Shown here piece by piece: positions 1-8,376 of a stretch of DNA of 64,000 nucleotides. Made by a program: the position numbers and the translations under genes. Under the pieces are notes generated by a model. That model ran no database searches. It was not told where the DNA came from and saw nothing but the letters and a program-made list of their open reading frames with translations. Source of the stretch: DATBLE01 sp963841405 (GTDB lineage Bacteria > Actinomycetota > Thermoleophilia > Gaiellales > Gaiellaceae); NCBI GenBank assembly GCA_963841405.1, contig CAWJCM010000001.1, positions 310,001 through 374,000 of the forward strand. The letters run 5' to 3'. Position 1 is the first letter of the stretch. Each line of letters begins with the position of its first letter.

Positions 1-64
1 CCGAGCTCCGCCGCTGGCTCCGCCAGCGGCGTTCGCGAACGCTTTCGCAAGCCGCCGCATCGAG

Positions 65-88
65 CCGCGCCCGCCATGTCGGGCGCGG
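65..88. other. GC-rich hairpin upstream of the first gene
   Basis: Perfect 9-bp inverted repeat (65-73 with 80-88, 6-base loop) lying 31 bases before the first start codon; a second 8-bp stem is at 11-18/22-29. No T-tract follows. They could end an upstream transcript outside the window or sit in the leader of the first operon. I see no gene in bases 1-119. Confidence 0.35.
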
Positions 89-119
89 CGGCGGGCATCA
101 AGAAACACGGTGGTGCGCC

Positions 120-1154
120 GTGAACGGATCCCTCGAGTTCGGCGTCAACCTGAACAATCGCGAGCCCCTGATCGCACCCGGCTACGACGTGCCGATGCTG
201 CTCGACCTCGCCGAGACGGTCGAGGAGCTAGGGTTCGACTCCGTCTGGGTCGGGGACTCGCTCTTCTCCAAGCCCCGCTACGAGCCGATCTCACTCCTGT
301 CCGCGATCTCCCAGCGGACCTCGCGGGTGCGGCTCGGGACGTCGTGCATGGTCTCCGCGACGAGAAATCCGCTGTACCTCGCCCTCGAGTGGGCGACGCT
401 GGACGTGATCTCGGGCGGCCGGACGATCCTCGGCACCGGAATGGGCAACCCCGAGGAAGGGGTGCGGCGCGAGTTCGAGGCGCTCGGGCTCGACTACGTC
501 AGGCGGGGCACACTGTTCGAGGAGGGGCTCGCGGTCCTCCGGCAGCTCTGGACGGAAGGCAAGACCGACTTCCACGGCCGGTTCCTCGACTACGACGGCG
601 TGTCGTTCTTCTCGGGGACGGAGATGGCGCCGTTGATGCCGATCCAGTCGCCGCCGCCGATCTGGGTCGTGTCCAACCCGCGCCTGAAGGGCGATGCGCC
701 GCCGGACGTGATCGCGCGGCGGCTCGAGGCCGCCTGCCGGAGGATCGTCGAGTACGGCGACGGCTGGATGACCTGCTGCCGCGCCCAGCATCCAGACGAG
801 CTGGTCGAGCAGCTCGGCGCGATCGAGCGCTACGCCGACGAGCACGGCGCGGACTTCTCGCGCCTCGTCGTCTCGTACCAGGTGACGATGAACGTCGGCG
901 ACTCCGAGGAGGCGGCCCGGACGGCGTTCGACGACTACATCTCGAAGTACTACCCGGAGCTGTCGAGGGCGATGGATCTCTCCAACTGGGGGCCCGTCGG
1001 CACCCCCGAGCAGATCGCCGAGTGGATCCGCACCTTTGCCGAGGCCGGCGTCGACTACTTCATCTGCCGCTTCGGAGCAATCGACCAGGTCGCGCAGGTC
1101 GAGCGCTTCGCCAGGGACGTGCTGCCCGTGTTCTCCGCAGAGAGAGTGAGGTGA
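120..1154 (+). CDS. LLM class flavin-dependent oxidoreductase
   Basis: Luciferase-like monooxygenase of 344 residues, the usual length for a family that uses reduced FMN or F420 in a single TIM barrel. Visible landmarks are the first strand FGVNLNNREP, then ELGFDSVWVGDSLF, then RVRLGTSCMV, then ILGTGMGNPEEG in the cofactor region, and a C-terminal VGTPEQIAEWI helix typical of these enzymes. It starts at GTG 120 and its TGA is followed within 3 bases by the next start, so it is the first gene of a tightly coupled operon. Its substrate cannot be read from sequence; with the molybdenum hydroxylase downstream it may oxygenate an aromatic or heteroaromatic intermediate, which is inference. Confidence 0.88.
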   Translation: MNGSLEFGVNLNNREPLIAPGYDVPMLLDLAETVEELGFDSVWVGDSLFSKPRYEPISLLSAISQRTSRVRLGTSCMVSATRNPLYLALEWATLDVISGGRTILGTGMGNPEEGVRREFEALGLDYVRRGTLFEEGLAVLRQLWTEGKTDFHGRFLDYDGVSFFSGTEMAPLMPIQSPPPIWVVSNPRLKGDAPPDVIARRLEAACRRIVEYGDGWMTCCRAQHPDELVEQLGAIERYADEHGADFSRLVVSYQVTMNVGDSEEAARTAFDDYISKYYPELSRAMDLSNWGPVGTPEQIAEWIRTFAEAGVDYFICRFGAIDQVAQVERFARDVLPVFSAERVR

Positions 1155-1157
1155 GTG

Positions 1158-2171
1158 ATGGCCGCTGTTGTCGCGAAAGGCAATCTGCTCGAGGATGCCG
1201 CGCTGATCGTCGACGTGTGCTTCTCGGTCGAGGAGGGCGACGTCGTGACGATCATCTGTGACGACGGCCGCGAGGACGAGGCCCGCGCGGTCGCGGACGT
1301 GTGCGTCGAGCGCGGTGCGTGGCCGGTGATCATGAACAACGAGGCGCAGGTTCGCCGTGGCCGGGCGGACGTGCGCTTTCCGATGGCACCGCCCGACAAC
1401 CTGCACCGGGCGATGGTCGGCTCGGACGAGGTGATCATCATCGCCAATCTCGAGTGGGCGAACCGCTTCGCCCACGTCAACGCCGTCCGCGAGACCTGCG
1501 AGGCGAACGGGAAGATCGCCTCGATCGAGCCCGGCATGGGCGAATGGGGCCTCACGAAAGAGGACCTGGAGCGCTCGGCGCAGCGGACGAAGGACGCCGT
1601 CGCCGCGCTCGCGGGGAAGACGCGATGCCATGTCACCACCCCGCTCGGCACCGACTTCCACGTCTCGATCGATGGCCGGCCGCCGCTCGAGCTGACGCCG
1701 TACAAGGCGCGCGGCCAGATGATGAGCCCGATCCCGCTCTGGACCGAGGTCGCGTTCGCGGCGGTCGAGGACTTCACGCGCGGCACCGCAGTCGTCGACG
1801 GCGTCATGCTCGGCATCGGACTCGAGGGGCAGGTGAAGGAGCCGATCCGGTGGACACTCGAGGGCGGGAAGTGCGTCGACATCGAAGGCGGTGAGGAGGC
1901 CGAGAAGCTGCGTAAGGCGATCGACGGCGTCGAGAACGCGACCGTGATCGGCGAGTTCGCGTTCGGCACGAGCGAGAAGGCGCCGTTCGGAACGCCGTCC
2001 GAGAAGGGCCGCATCGGCACCGTCCACCTGGCCCTCGGGGACAACCACAACGCCTATCCCGGAGGGCAGAACCACTGCTCGCTCCACCTGGACGGCGTCT
2101 TCCTGAACGCGACCCTGCAGATCGTCGACGACGGCACCTACATCCTGAAGGACGGGGAGTGGGCGCTGTAA
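1158..2171 (+). CDS. M29 aminopeptidase-like / NicX-like metalloenzyme
   Basis: Protein of about 337 residues with the fold of M29 (AmpS-type) aminopeptidases, a family that also includes the ring-opening enzyme 2,5-dihydroxypyridine 5,6-dioxygenase (NicX). The metal ligands of the family are recognisable in the C-terminal third: Glu in VIGEFAFGTS, His in GTVHLALGDN, and His/Asp in CSLHLDGV. I chose ATG 1158, 4 bases after the AGGTG at 1149-1153; an in-frame GTG at 1155 is possible. The setting among a monooxygenase, cupin and molybdenum hydroxylase favours a catabolic oxygenase or hydrolase over a peptidase. This is inference; sequence alone does not separate the two. Confidence 0.8.
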   Translation: MAAVVAKGNLLEDAALIVDVCFSVEEGDVVTIICDDGREDEARAVADVCVERGAWPVIMNNEAQVRRGRADVRFPMAPPDNLHRAMVGSDEVIIIANLEWANRFAHVNAVRETCEANGKIASIEPGMGEWGLTKEDLERSAQRTKDAVAALAGKTRCHVTTPLGTDFHVSIDGRPPLELTPYKARGQMMSPIPLWTEVAFAAVEDFTRGTAVVDGVMLGIGLEGQVKEPIRWTLEGGKCVDIEGGEEAEKLRKAIDGVENATVIGEFAFGTSEKAPFGTPSEKGRIGTVHLALGDNHNAYPGGQNHCSLHLDGVFLNATLQIVDDGTYILKDGEWAL

Positions 2172-2521
2172 CGACGGTCAGCCTGGACGACGTCGAGCCG
2201 ATCGAGCTGCCGCAGGGCAGCTGGAGCCGCATGCTCGTCACCGCCGCCCGGGTCGGCGGGAACACCTCATCGCTCGGGTACTCCGTGTTCACGCCGGGCA
2301 CCGTGCTCGTGCCGGTCAGGCACGAGACCGAGGAGGTCGCCTACGTCGTCTCGGGCTCGGGCGAGCTCCGGCTCGAAGAGGGTGCCGTCCCGTTCGCGCC
2401 GGGCGACGCGGTGCACATCCCCGCCGGCGTCTGGCACGCGGTCGCCAACACGGGCGAGGAGAACGTCGTGATGGTCTTCGGGTTCCCCCACCCCGACTAC
2501 CCGCCGACGGAACGGCGCTGA
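2159..2521 (+). CDS. cupin domain protein
   Basis: Small single-domain cupin of 120 residues. Motif 1 is seen as RHETEEVAYVVSGSGEL and motif 2 as PGDAVHIPAGVWHAVAN, giving the His/Glu and His residues that normally bind one metal. It starts at GTG 2159 inside the end of the preceding gene (13-base overlap) and its stop overlaps the next start by one base, so it is co-translated with both. Cupins of this size in catabolic operons act as dioxygenases, isomerases or sugar-acid/aldehyde binding proteins; I cannot choose among them. Confidence 0.85.
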   Translation: MGAVTTVSLDDVEPIELPQGSWSRMLVTAARVGGNTSSLGYSVFTPGTVLVPVRHETEEVAYVVSGSGELRLEEGAVPFAPGDAVHIPAGVWHAVANTGEENVVMVFGFPHPDYPPTERR

Positions 2522-3219
2522 TGGTCGCCGTCGCCCAGGGCCTTCGCGAGCAGGTCGCCTACGCCTGCCGGATCCTCGCGTCGGAGGGCTATGCCGACCT
2601 CACGCTCGGGCACGTCAGCGCCCGCGGGCCTGACGGCGAGGTCTGGATCAAGCGCAAGGGGGTCGCGCTCGACGAGGTCGAGCCGGACGACGTCGTCTCG
2701 CTCGACGACGTGGACGCCGTCCTCCACCTGGAGACCGTGCTGCACACGGGCGTCTACCGGGCACGGGCCGACGTCGGCGCCGTCGTCCACGGGCACCCTC
2801 CTCACGCGACCGCCCTCGGGGCGACCGGCGCCGACCTTGCGCTGCTGACGCACGACGGCATCCTCTTCGCCGACGGCGTCGGCCGGTTCGACGACCCGGA
2901 TCTGATCGTCGACGACGACCAGGGCGATCGCGTCGCCTCGGCACTCGGCTCCCGGCGCGCGGTGCTGATGCTGAACCACGGAGTGCTGGTCGCCGGGAAG
3001 AACATCCCGTGGGCGGTGCTCACTGCGGTCACGCTGGAGCGCGCAGCCAGGCTCCAGTCCATTGCGTCCGTCCTCGGCGAGCTGCGTCCGATGACGCAGG
3101 AACTCGCATCGCAGCTCCAGCCGGTGAAGTACCGTGACGAGTTCGTCGAGGAGTACTGGGCGGCATGGCAGCGACAGGTCGGAACAGACGGCGGGGGCAT
3201 GGGTGGACGTCGCCCTTAG
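2521..3219 (+). CDS. class II aldolase/adducin family protein
   Basis: 232-residue zinc-dependent class II aldolase-like protein. It has the N-terminal LTLGHVSAR segment, the metal-binding VVHGHPPHATAL motif and a third ligand region MLNHGVLVAG, as in fuculose-phosphate aldolase and related decarboxylases. It starts with ATG 2521 overlapping the cupin stop, and its last 17 bases overlap the next gene. In aromatic pathways this family often performs aldol cleavage or decarboxylation of a ring-opened acid; that is a family-level expectation, not something visible here. Confidence 0.85.
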   Translation: MVAVAQGLREQVAYACRILASEGYADLTLGHVSARGPDGEVWIKRKGVALDEVEPDDVVSLDDVDAVLHLETVLHTGVYRARADVGAVVHGHPPHATALGATGADLALLTHDGILFADGVGRFDDPDLIVDDDQGDRVASALGSRRAVLMLNHGVLVAGKNIPWAVLTAVTLERAARLQSIASVLGELRPMTQELASQLQPVKYRDEFVEEYWAAWQRQVGTDGGGMGGRRP

Positions 3220-3658
3220 CGTCAACGGCCGCGAGGTAGTCCGCGACGTCGCCCCGCAGGAGCTGCTGCTCGACTTCCTCCGGGACACGCTCGGCCTGAC
3301 CGGCGCGAAGCGCTCGTGCGACGTCCAGGTGTGCGGCGCATGCACCGTCCTCGTCGACGGCCTGCCCGTCAGCTCGTGCTGCTACCTCACCGCCGACGCT
3401 CACGGGAGGGACGTGACGACGATCGAGGGGCTCGCCGAGCGGCCCGAGTTTGCGCGGCTCGAGGAGGTCTTCACCCGCCACGCCGCGCTTCAGTGCGGGT
3501 TCTGTACGCCGGGAATGCTCCTGACCGTGTCCGCGCTGCTCGAGCAGGGCGGACTCCACGACGAGGAGACGATCAGGCACGAGCTCGCCGGTAACCTCTG
3601 CCGCTGCACCGGCTACCGCGGAATCCTCGAGGCCGTCGCCGAGCTCGCGGCCGCATGA
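3203..3658 (+). CDS. (2Fe-2S)-binding small subunit of a molybdenum hydroxylase
   Basis: 151-residue electron-transfer subunit of the xanthine dehydrogenase/CO dehydrogenase family. The plant-type cluster motif is CDVQVCGACTVLVDG and the second cluster motifs are QCGFCTPGM and GNLCRCTGYRG, all complete. I place the start at GTG 3203 (Met-Asp-Val-Ala-Leu), because the residues upstream in the same frame do not resemble the family; this gives a 17-base overlap with the aldolase gene. The stop overlaps the large-subunit start by 4 bases. It should hand electrons from the molybdenum site to an external acceptor. Confidence 0.93.
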   Translation: MDVALSVNGREVVRDVAPQELLLDFLRDTLGLTGAKRSCDVQVCGACTVLVDGLPVSSCCYLTADAHGRDVTTIEGLAERPEFARLEEVFTRHAALQCGFCTPGMLLTVSALLEQGGLHDEETIRHELAGNLCRCTGYRGILEAVAELAAA

Positions 3659-5913
3659 CCACGGCCGTCCCCGAAACCCGGTCCCACATCGGGCGCTCGC
3701 ACCCGCGGCGGGACGCGCGCGAGAAGCTGCGCGGCGAGGCCGAATTCGTCGGCGACCTGCTCGTCCCCCGGATGCTGCACGGCAAGGTGCTGCGGAGCCC
3801 GATCGCCCACGGGCGGATCGTCGCGATCGACACCTCGGCCGCCGAGCGCCTGCCGGGCGTCGTCTGCGTCCTCACCGGCGCCGACCTCAGCGACCTCGAC
3901 CCGTACTACGGCCACTCGATCAAGGACCGGCCGATCCTCGCGATCGACAAGGTGCGCTTCCACGGGGAGCAGGTGGCGGCGGTCGCCGCGGAGACGGTGG
4001 CGGCCGCCGCCGCGGCGGTCGAGCTGATCGAGGTCGAGTACGAGGAGCTGCCGGTGGTCGCGGACGTGGCACAGGCGACCGCGCCCGATGCGACGCTCGT
4101 CACCGACCGTGAGGCGAAGCCCGGCCTCTTCCACGGGCTCGGCGAGATACCGCCCCGCGAAGGGAACGTCTGCTATCGGTACCGGCTCGACCGCGGAGAG
4201 CCCGAGTCGATCTTCGCGCGAGCCGACATCGTCGTCGAGGGCGAGTACACCTTCCCCTCCGTCTACCAGTACGCAATGGAGACCCACACGGTGGTCGCCC
4301 AGGTCGAGGGCCCCGAGATCACGCTCTGGGCGACGTGCCAGCACCCGTTTCTGGTGCGCGCGGAGATCGCCGACCTGTTCGGCGTTCCGGTCGCGAACGT
4401 GCGGATCCAGGTGCCTTATCTGGGCGGCGGCTTCGGCTCCAAGTCCTACACGAAGATGGAGCCGCTGACGGTCGCGCTCGCGCGCAAGGCGGCGCGGCCC
4501 GTGCGAATCCAGAACCGCGTCGGCGAGTCGATGGTGACGACGCGCCGCCACAACCTGACCTGCTGGATGCGCACGGCGGCGACCGCCGAGGGGCGCCTGC
4601 TCGCCCGCGATGTCCAATGCCTGTTCGACACCGGTGCCTACGCCGACAACGGGCCGCGGGTGGTCGCGACCGCCGGAGACGCCGCTCCCGGCCCCTACCG
4701 ATGGACGGCCTACCGGGTGGACGCGGCCTGCGTCTACACGAACCTCGCCCCGGCCGGCTCCTACCGTGCGTTCGGCGCCACGCACCTCCAGTGGATCGGG
4801 GAGTCTCAGGTCGACGAGGTGGCACGGCGGGCCGGCCTCGATCCGCTCGAGGTCCGCCGCGACAACCTGTGCGTCCCGGGCGAGGAGGTGCGGGCAGGCG
4901 GGAAGCCGCTCGACGCCGACCTCGTCGGCGACGTCGAGAAGGTGGCCGCCCGCGTCGGCTGGGGCGAGGAGAAGGCCCCGTACGTCGGCCGGGGCGTCTC
5001 GGCAGGCCTGCTCGCGGCCGGAGCCCACCCGGTCTCGAGCGCGATCTGCCGACTCGAGGCCGACGGCCGCGTGGTCGTGCTCGTCGGCACGACGGAGATG
5101 GGCCAGGGCCCACGAACCGTGTTCGCGCAGATCGCGGCGGAGGAGATCGGCGTCGATCCCGACCAGGTCACCGTCCGCGGCGCGGATACGCGCTTCAGCC
5201 CATACGATCGCTCGACCGGAGCGAGCAGGTCGACCACGATCGCGGGCCTCGCGGTGCAGCGCGCGGCGGCCGACGTGCGCGCGCAGCTCGAGTCGATCGC
5301 CGGCACCGCTGACTGCGCGCCGGGCGACCAGCTGGAGCTCATGCGCAAGCACTTCGGCTTCGCCGGGGGTGAGCTGATCGGCCGCGGCGAGGTCGCTCCT
5401 GTCGGCTCGGGCTCGTACGCGGAGGGACCGGTTTTCTGGGAGGTCTGCGTCGGCGCCGCGGAGGTCGAGGTCGATCCGGAGACCGGAATCGTGAAGGTGC
5501 GCCGGACGGCGACGGCGGCCGACGTCGGCCGCGCGATCAACCCGCAGCTGGTGGAACGCCAGGACGAGGGAGCGACGCTGCAGGGAATCGGCAACGCGCT
5601 CTTCGAGGAGATGGTCTACGAGGACGGCCTGCTCCTCAACGACACGCTGCTCGACTACCGCGTGCCGAGTTTCGAGGATCTCCCCGCCGAGATGACCTGC
5701 GTGATCGTCGAGAACGGCGACGGGCCCGGCCCTTACGGGGCGAAGGGCTGCGGCGAAGGGGCACTGGCGGCGGTGCCGGCCGCGATCGTGAACGCGCTCG
5801 CCGACGCGGGCGTTCCCATGACCGAGCTGCCGCTGACGCCCGAGCGCGTCTGGCGGCGCATCCAACAGCTGAAGAAGGAGGGCACGTGGCAACAGTCAGA
5901 CGCGCAGCGGTGA
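3655..5913 (+). CDS. molybdopterin-binding large subunit of a xanthine dehydrogenase-family hydroxylase
   Basis: Catalytic subunit of 752 residues, normal for the family. Visible signatures are the N-terminal DAREKLRGEAEFVGD entry, GGGFGSKSYTKMEP (molybdopterin contact), SYRAFGATHLQW, and the C-terminal AKGCGEGALAAVP containing the catalytic Glu (about residue 701). The SYRAFG loop differs from the AYRCSFR loop of aerobic CO dehydrogenase, so it is unlikely to oxidise CO. No FAD (medium) subunit gene is next to it, as in two-subunit nicotinate- or isoquinoline-type enzymes that pass electrons to a cytochrome. A CoxG-like protein lies 4 kb downstream. The substrate is unknown, probably an N-heterocycle or aldehyde. 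Confidence 0.92.
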   Translation: MTTAVPETRSHIGRSHPRRDAREKLRGEAEFVGDLLVPRMLHGKVLRSPIAHGRIVAIDTSAAERLPGVVCVLTGADLSDLDPYYGHSIKDRPILAIDKVRFHGEQVAAVAAETVAAAAAAVELIEVEYEELPVVADVAQATAPDATLVTDREAKPGLFHGLGEIPPREGNVCYRYRLDRGEPESIFARADIVVEGEYTFPSVYQYAMETHTVVAQVEGPEITLWATCQHPFLVRAEIADLFGVPVANVRIQVPYLGGGFGSKSYTKMEPLTVALARKAARPVRIQNRVGESMVTTRRHNLTCWMRTAATAEGRLLARDVQCLFDTGAYADNGPRVVATAGDAAPGPYRWTAYRVDAACVYTNLAPAGSYRAFGATHLQWIGESQVDEVARRAGLDPLEVRRDNLCVPGEEVRAGGKPLDADLVGDVEKVAARVGWGEEKAPYVGRGVSAGLLAAGAHPVSSAICRLEADGRVVVLVGTTEMGQGPRTVFAQIAAEEIGVDPDQVTVRGADTRFSPYDRSTGASRSTTIAGLAVQRAAADVRAQLESIAGTADCAPGDQLELMRKHFGFAGGELIGRGEVAPVGSGSYAEGPVFWEVCVGAAEVEVDPETGIVKVRRTATAADVGRAINPQLVERQDEGATLQGIGNALFEEMVYEDGLLLNDTLLDYRVPSFEDLPAEMTCVIVENGDGPGPYGAKGCGEGALAAVPAAIVNALADAGVPMTELPLTPERVWRRIQQLKKEGTWQQSDAQR

Positions 5914-6806
5914 TCGGCACCGGCACGATGGGCCCCGGGATGGGGGCGGTACTGGCGCGCGCCGGGATCGAGACCGCCCTCTACGACGTCGATGCCGAGG
6001 CGCTCGAGCGAGCGAAGGGCGGCGCGGAGCTGGCAGGCACCGTGCTCGAGCGGCTGGAGTCGGCCCGGGAGGAGGGAGGCTCGCTGCGGTTCGGGAGCGA
6101 CCTCGACGCTGCGCTCGACGGCGCCGACTTCGTCCTCGAAGCGGTGCCGGAGAAGCTCGAGCTGAAGCAGGAGGTCTTCCCGAAGTTCGAGGCCGCCGTC
6201 GCCGACGACGCGATCCTCGCCTCGAACACGTCGGGAATCCCGATCACGCAGATCGCCTCGGTCTGCGAGCACCCGGAGCGCGTGGTCGGGATGCACTGGT
6301 CGAACCCGCCCCACCTGATCCCGATGATCGAGGTGATCCCCGGCGAGCAGACCTCGCAGGAAACCGTCGAGGCGACCTCCGAGCTCGTTCGGCGGATCGG
6401 TTACCACCCGGTGGTCGAGCGCGAGGTTCCCGGGTTCGTCGAGAACCGGATCCTCTACGCGATCCTCCGCGAGTGTCTCGATCTGGTCGACCGCGGGATC
6501 ATCGACCCGGAGGGTCTGGACCTGAACGTGCGTTGGGGGATCGGCTACAAGCTGGCGGTGATCGGGCCGATGGAGCTCCTCGACATGGCCGGCCTGGACA
6601 TCTACAACGCGGTCGGCTCGTACCTCAACCAGGATCTGTCGACGTCGGGTGATGTCTCGTCGACGATTCGCGACCTGATTGACAAGGGCCGTCTCGGCAT
6701 GAAGACCGGCGCGGGCATCTACGACTACACGCCGGAGCAGATCGACGAGTTGCGAGCCAAGCGCGCGGGCAGGCTTGTGGCAGTCCGGAAGGCGCTCGAG
6801 GCATGA
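5886..6806 (+). CDS. 3-hydroxyacyl-CoA dehydrogenase family protein
   Basis: 306-residue NAD-dependent dehydrogenase. The N-terminal Rossmann motif is VIGTGTMGPGMGAVLARAG, followed by LASNTSGIPIT and the family signature HWSNPPHLIPMIEV; the C-terminal helical domain begins near VPGFVENRILYAIL. It starts at GTG 5886 with a 28-base overlap with the hydroxylase gene and overlaps the next gene by 4 bases. Family members oxidise 3-hydroxyacyl-CoA or free hydroxy acids such as L-gulonate; the lack of other CoA enzymes in this operon leaves a non-CoA hydroxy acid equally possible. Confidence 0.88.
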   Translation: MATVRRAAVIGTGTMGPGMGAVLARAGIETALYDVDAEALERAKGGAELAGTVLERLESAREEGGSLRFGSDLDAALDGADFVLEAVPEKLELKQEVFPKFEAAVADDAILASNTSGIPITQIASVCEHPERVVGMHWSNPPHLIPMIEVIPGEQTSQETVEATSELVRRIGYHPVVEREVPGFVENRILYAILRECLDLVDRGIIDPEGLDLNVRWGIGYKLAVIGPMELLDMAGLDIYNAVGSYLNQDLSTSGDVSSTIRDLIDKGRLGMKTGAGIYDYTPEQIDELRAKRAGRLVAVRKALEA

Positions 6807-7552
6807 AGGTCTGGCTCCTCGACGGTGGCTCGATCGTCATCGAGCACACGCAGCTGATGTGGAACGTGCCCGGCCCGCAGTGTCGGATCCCGGTGTACAG
6901 CGTCCTGGTCGAGCACGACGAGGGGCTCTTCCTGATCGACACCGGGATCGACCTCGACCACATGAACCGCGTCCTTCCGTTCGAGCTTCCCGAGCAGACC
7001 GATGAACAGACGATCCCCGCGCAGCTCGCACGAGTCGGCTTCGAGCTCGGCGACGTCACGACCGTCGTCAACTCGCACCTGCACATCGACCACGTCGGCG
7101 GCAACCAGCTCTTCCGGGGCACCGGCGTGAGACACGTGCTGCACGAGCGGGAGCTGGCGCAGGCACGCAACCACGAGCCGTTCGAGTTCTTCGGCTACTC
7201 CGACAAATCATGGGACTACGACGGCGCGGCCTTCGAGACGGTCTCCGGCGACGTCGAGCTGGCGAAGGGCCTGTGGCTGTACGAGACGCCGGGGCACACG
7301 CTCGGTCACTGCTCCGTCCTGCTCGCGCCCGACGGAGGAAGGCCGATGCTCTTCGCGATGGACGTCGCCTATACCGCCGCGGCCCTCGAGAAGGGGATCC
7401 AGCCCGGGTTCCACAACGACCCGGTCGCGGGCGTGCGGTCGATCGCCCGAGTCAAGGCGCTCGCCGAGGAGCACGACGCGGACGTCTTCTTCTCGCACGA
7501 CGCCGAGGCGTGGCAGGGCTACAGGCACGCACCCGAGTTCTACGAGCTGTAG
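6803..7552 (+). CDS. MBL-fold hydrolase, N-acyl-homoserine lactonase-like
   Basis: 249-residue metallo-beta-lactamase-fold enzyme with the dinuclear zinc motif NSHLHIDHVGG (HxHxDH), a following His in TPGHTLGHCS, an Asp in LFAMDVAY and a C-terminal His in FFSHDAEAW. The spacing and the early WNVPGPQCRIPVYSVLVEH segment match AHL-lactonase-type hydrolases. It begins with ATG overlapping the preceding stop by 4 bases. In this operon it is more likely to open a lactone intermediate than to quench quorum signals; that is inferred only from context. Confidence 0.87.
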   Translation: MKVWLLDGGSIVIEHTQLMWNVPGPQCRIPVYSVLVEHDEGLFLIDTGIDLDHMNRVLPFELPEQTDEQTIPAQLARVGFELGDVTTVVNSHLHIDHVGGNQLFRGTGVRHVLHERELAQARNHEPFEFFGYSDKSWDYDGAAFETVSGDVELAKGLWLYETPGHTLGHCSVLLAPDGGRPMLFAMDVAYTAAALEKGIQPGFHNDPVAGVRSIARVKALAEEHDADVFFSHDAEAWQGYRHAPEFYEL

Positions 7553-7562
7553 GGAGGAACCA

Positions 7563-8264
7563 ATGGGGAAGCTGGACAACCGCGTGGCGATCGTCACCGG
7601 GGCCGCGCAGGGGATCGGCAGAGCGGTCGCGGACAAGCTGACCGACGAGGGCGCGACCGTCGTCGGCGCCGACCTGCAGGAGAGCGTGGCGATGCAGGTC
7701 GACATCTCGCAGGAAGGCGACGTCGCGCGGATGGTCGCGGACACGGTCGCCGAGCACGGCAGGCTCGACGTGCTCGTGAACGTCGCTGCGATCGTCCCCT
7801 TCACGCCGTGGGACGAGGTCGACTTCGCCGAGTGGCGACGGGTGATGTCCGTCAATCTCGACGGCACCTTCCTGACCAACCACTACGCGCAGAAGGCGAT
7901 GCGCGAGAAGAACTACGGCCGGATCGTCAACATCGCCTCGAACGTGATCCTCGCGGGTACGCCGAACCTGGCGCACTACGTCGCCTCGAAGGGCGGCGTC
8001 TGGGCCTTCACCCGCGCACTTGCGCGCGAGCTGGGCCCGCACGGGATCACCGTCAACTCCGTCGCTCCCGGGCTGACCGAGACCGAGGGGGTTCTCGCCA
8101 GCAAGCATGCGGAGGCCTTCGAGTTCGTCCAGATGCTCCAGGCGATCCCACGGCGCGCCCTCGCCGCCGACATCGCGCCGGCGGTCGCGTTCCTCGCCTC
8201 CGAGGAGGCAGGCTGGATCACCGGGCAGCTGATCGTCGCCGACGGCGGCCACACCCACAATTGA
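7563..8264 (+). CDS. SDR family oxidoreductase
   Basis: Short-chain dehydrogenase of 233 residues. The dinucleotide-binding motif is VTGAAQGIGRAVAD, the NAG-equivalent is VNVAAIVPF, and the catalytic YxxxK is HYVASKGG. The C-terminus ends GQLIVADGGH as is typical. A clear Shine-Dalgarno (GGAGG at 7553-7557) precedes the ATG. It is the last gene before a 112-base gap with two palindromes, so it may end the first transcript. Confidence 0.9.
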   Translation: MGKLDNRVAIVTGAAQGIGRAVADKLTDEGATVVGADLQESVAMQVDISQEGDVARMVADTVAEHGRLDVLVNVAAIVPFTPWDEVDFAEWRRVMSVNLDGTFLTNHYAQKAMREKNYGRIVNIASNVILAGTPNLAHYVASKGGVWAFTRALARELGPHGITVNSVAPGLTETEGVLASKHAEAFEFVQMLQAIPRRALAADIAPAVAFLASEEAGWITGQLIVADGGHTHN

Positions 8265-8290
8265 CCATGTCCGGGCGGGGCGACCTCTTA

Positions 8291-8307
8291 ACAGTGCCTG
8301 GCACTGT
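8291..8307. repeat. 17-bp palindrome, copy 1
   Basis: The sequence ACAGTGCCTGGCACTGT is a perfect palindrome around one central base, preceded by CTTA. It lies 26 bases past the SDR stop. A second, slightly imperfect copy lies 57 bases downstream, also preceded by CTTA. No other copy was noticed in the window. It may be an operator, a terminator stem or a genome-wide interspersed repeat. Confidence 0.7.
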
Positions 8308-8347
8308 AAAGACCCTGCGTAGAGCCACTTTCCGAGCGTTCGCCTTA

Positions 8348-8364
8348 ACAGTGCCTGGCACGGT
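8348..8364. repeat. 17-bp palindrome, copy 2
   Basis: ACAGTGCCTGGCACGGT shares 16 of 17 bases with copy 1 and lies 12 bases before the ATG of the alcohol dehydrogenase gene, in the position of a leader or operator. The single change breaks one pair of the palindrome. Confidence 0.65.
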
Positions 8365-8376
8365 TGACGGAGCCGC

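Noticed and set aside
3613..5892. Very long open frame on the - strand opposite the molybdenum hydroxylase
   Set aside because: Antisense shadow of a complete, motif-rich gene; the product has no recognised motif.
3655..5913. Calling the large subunit an aerobic CO dehydrogenase (CoxL)
   Set aside because: The active-site loop is SYRAFG rather than AYRCSFR and no CoxM is present; the CoxG-like gene alone is not enough.
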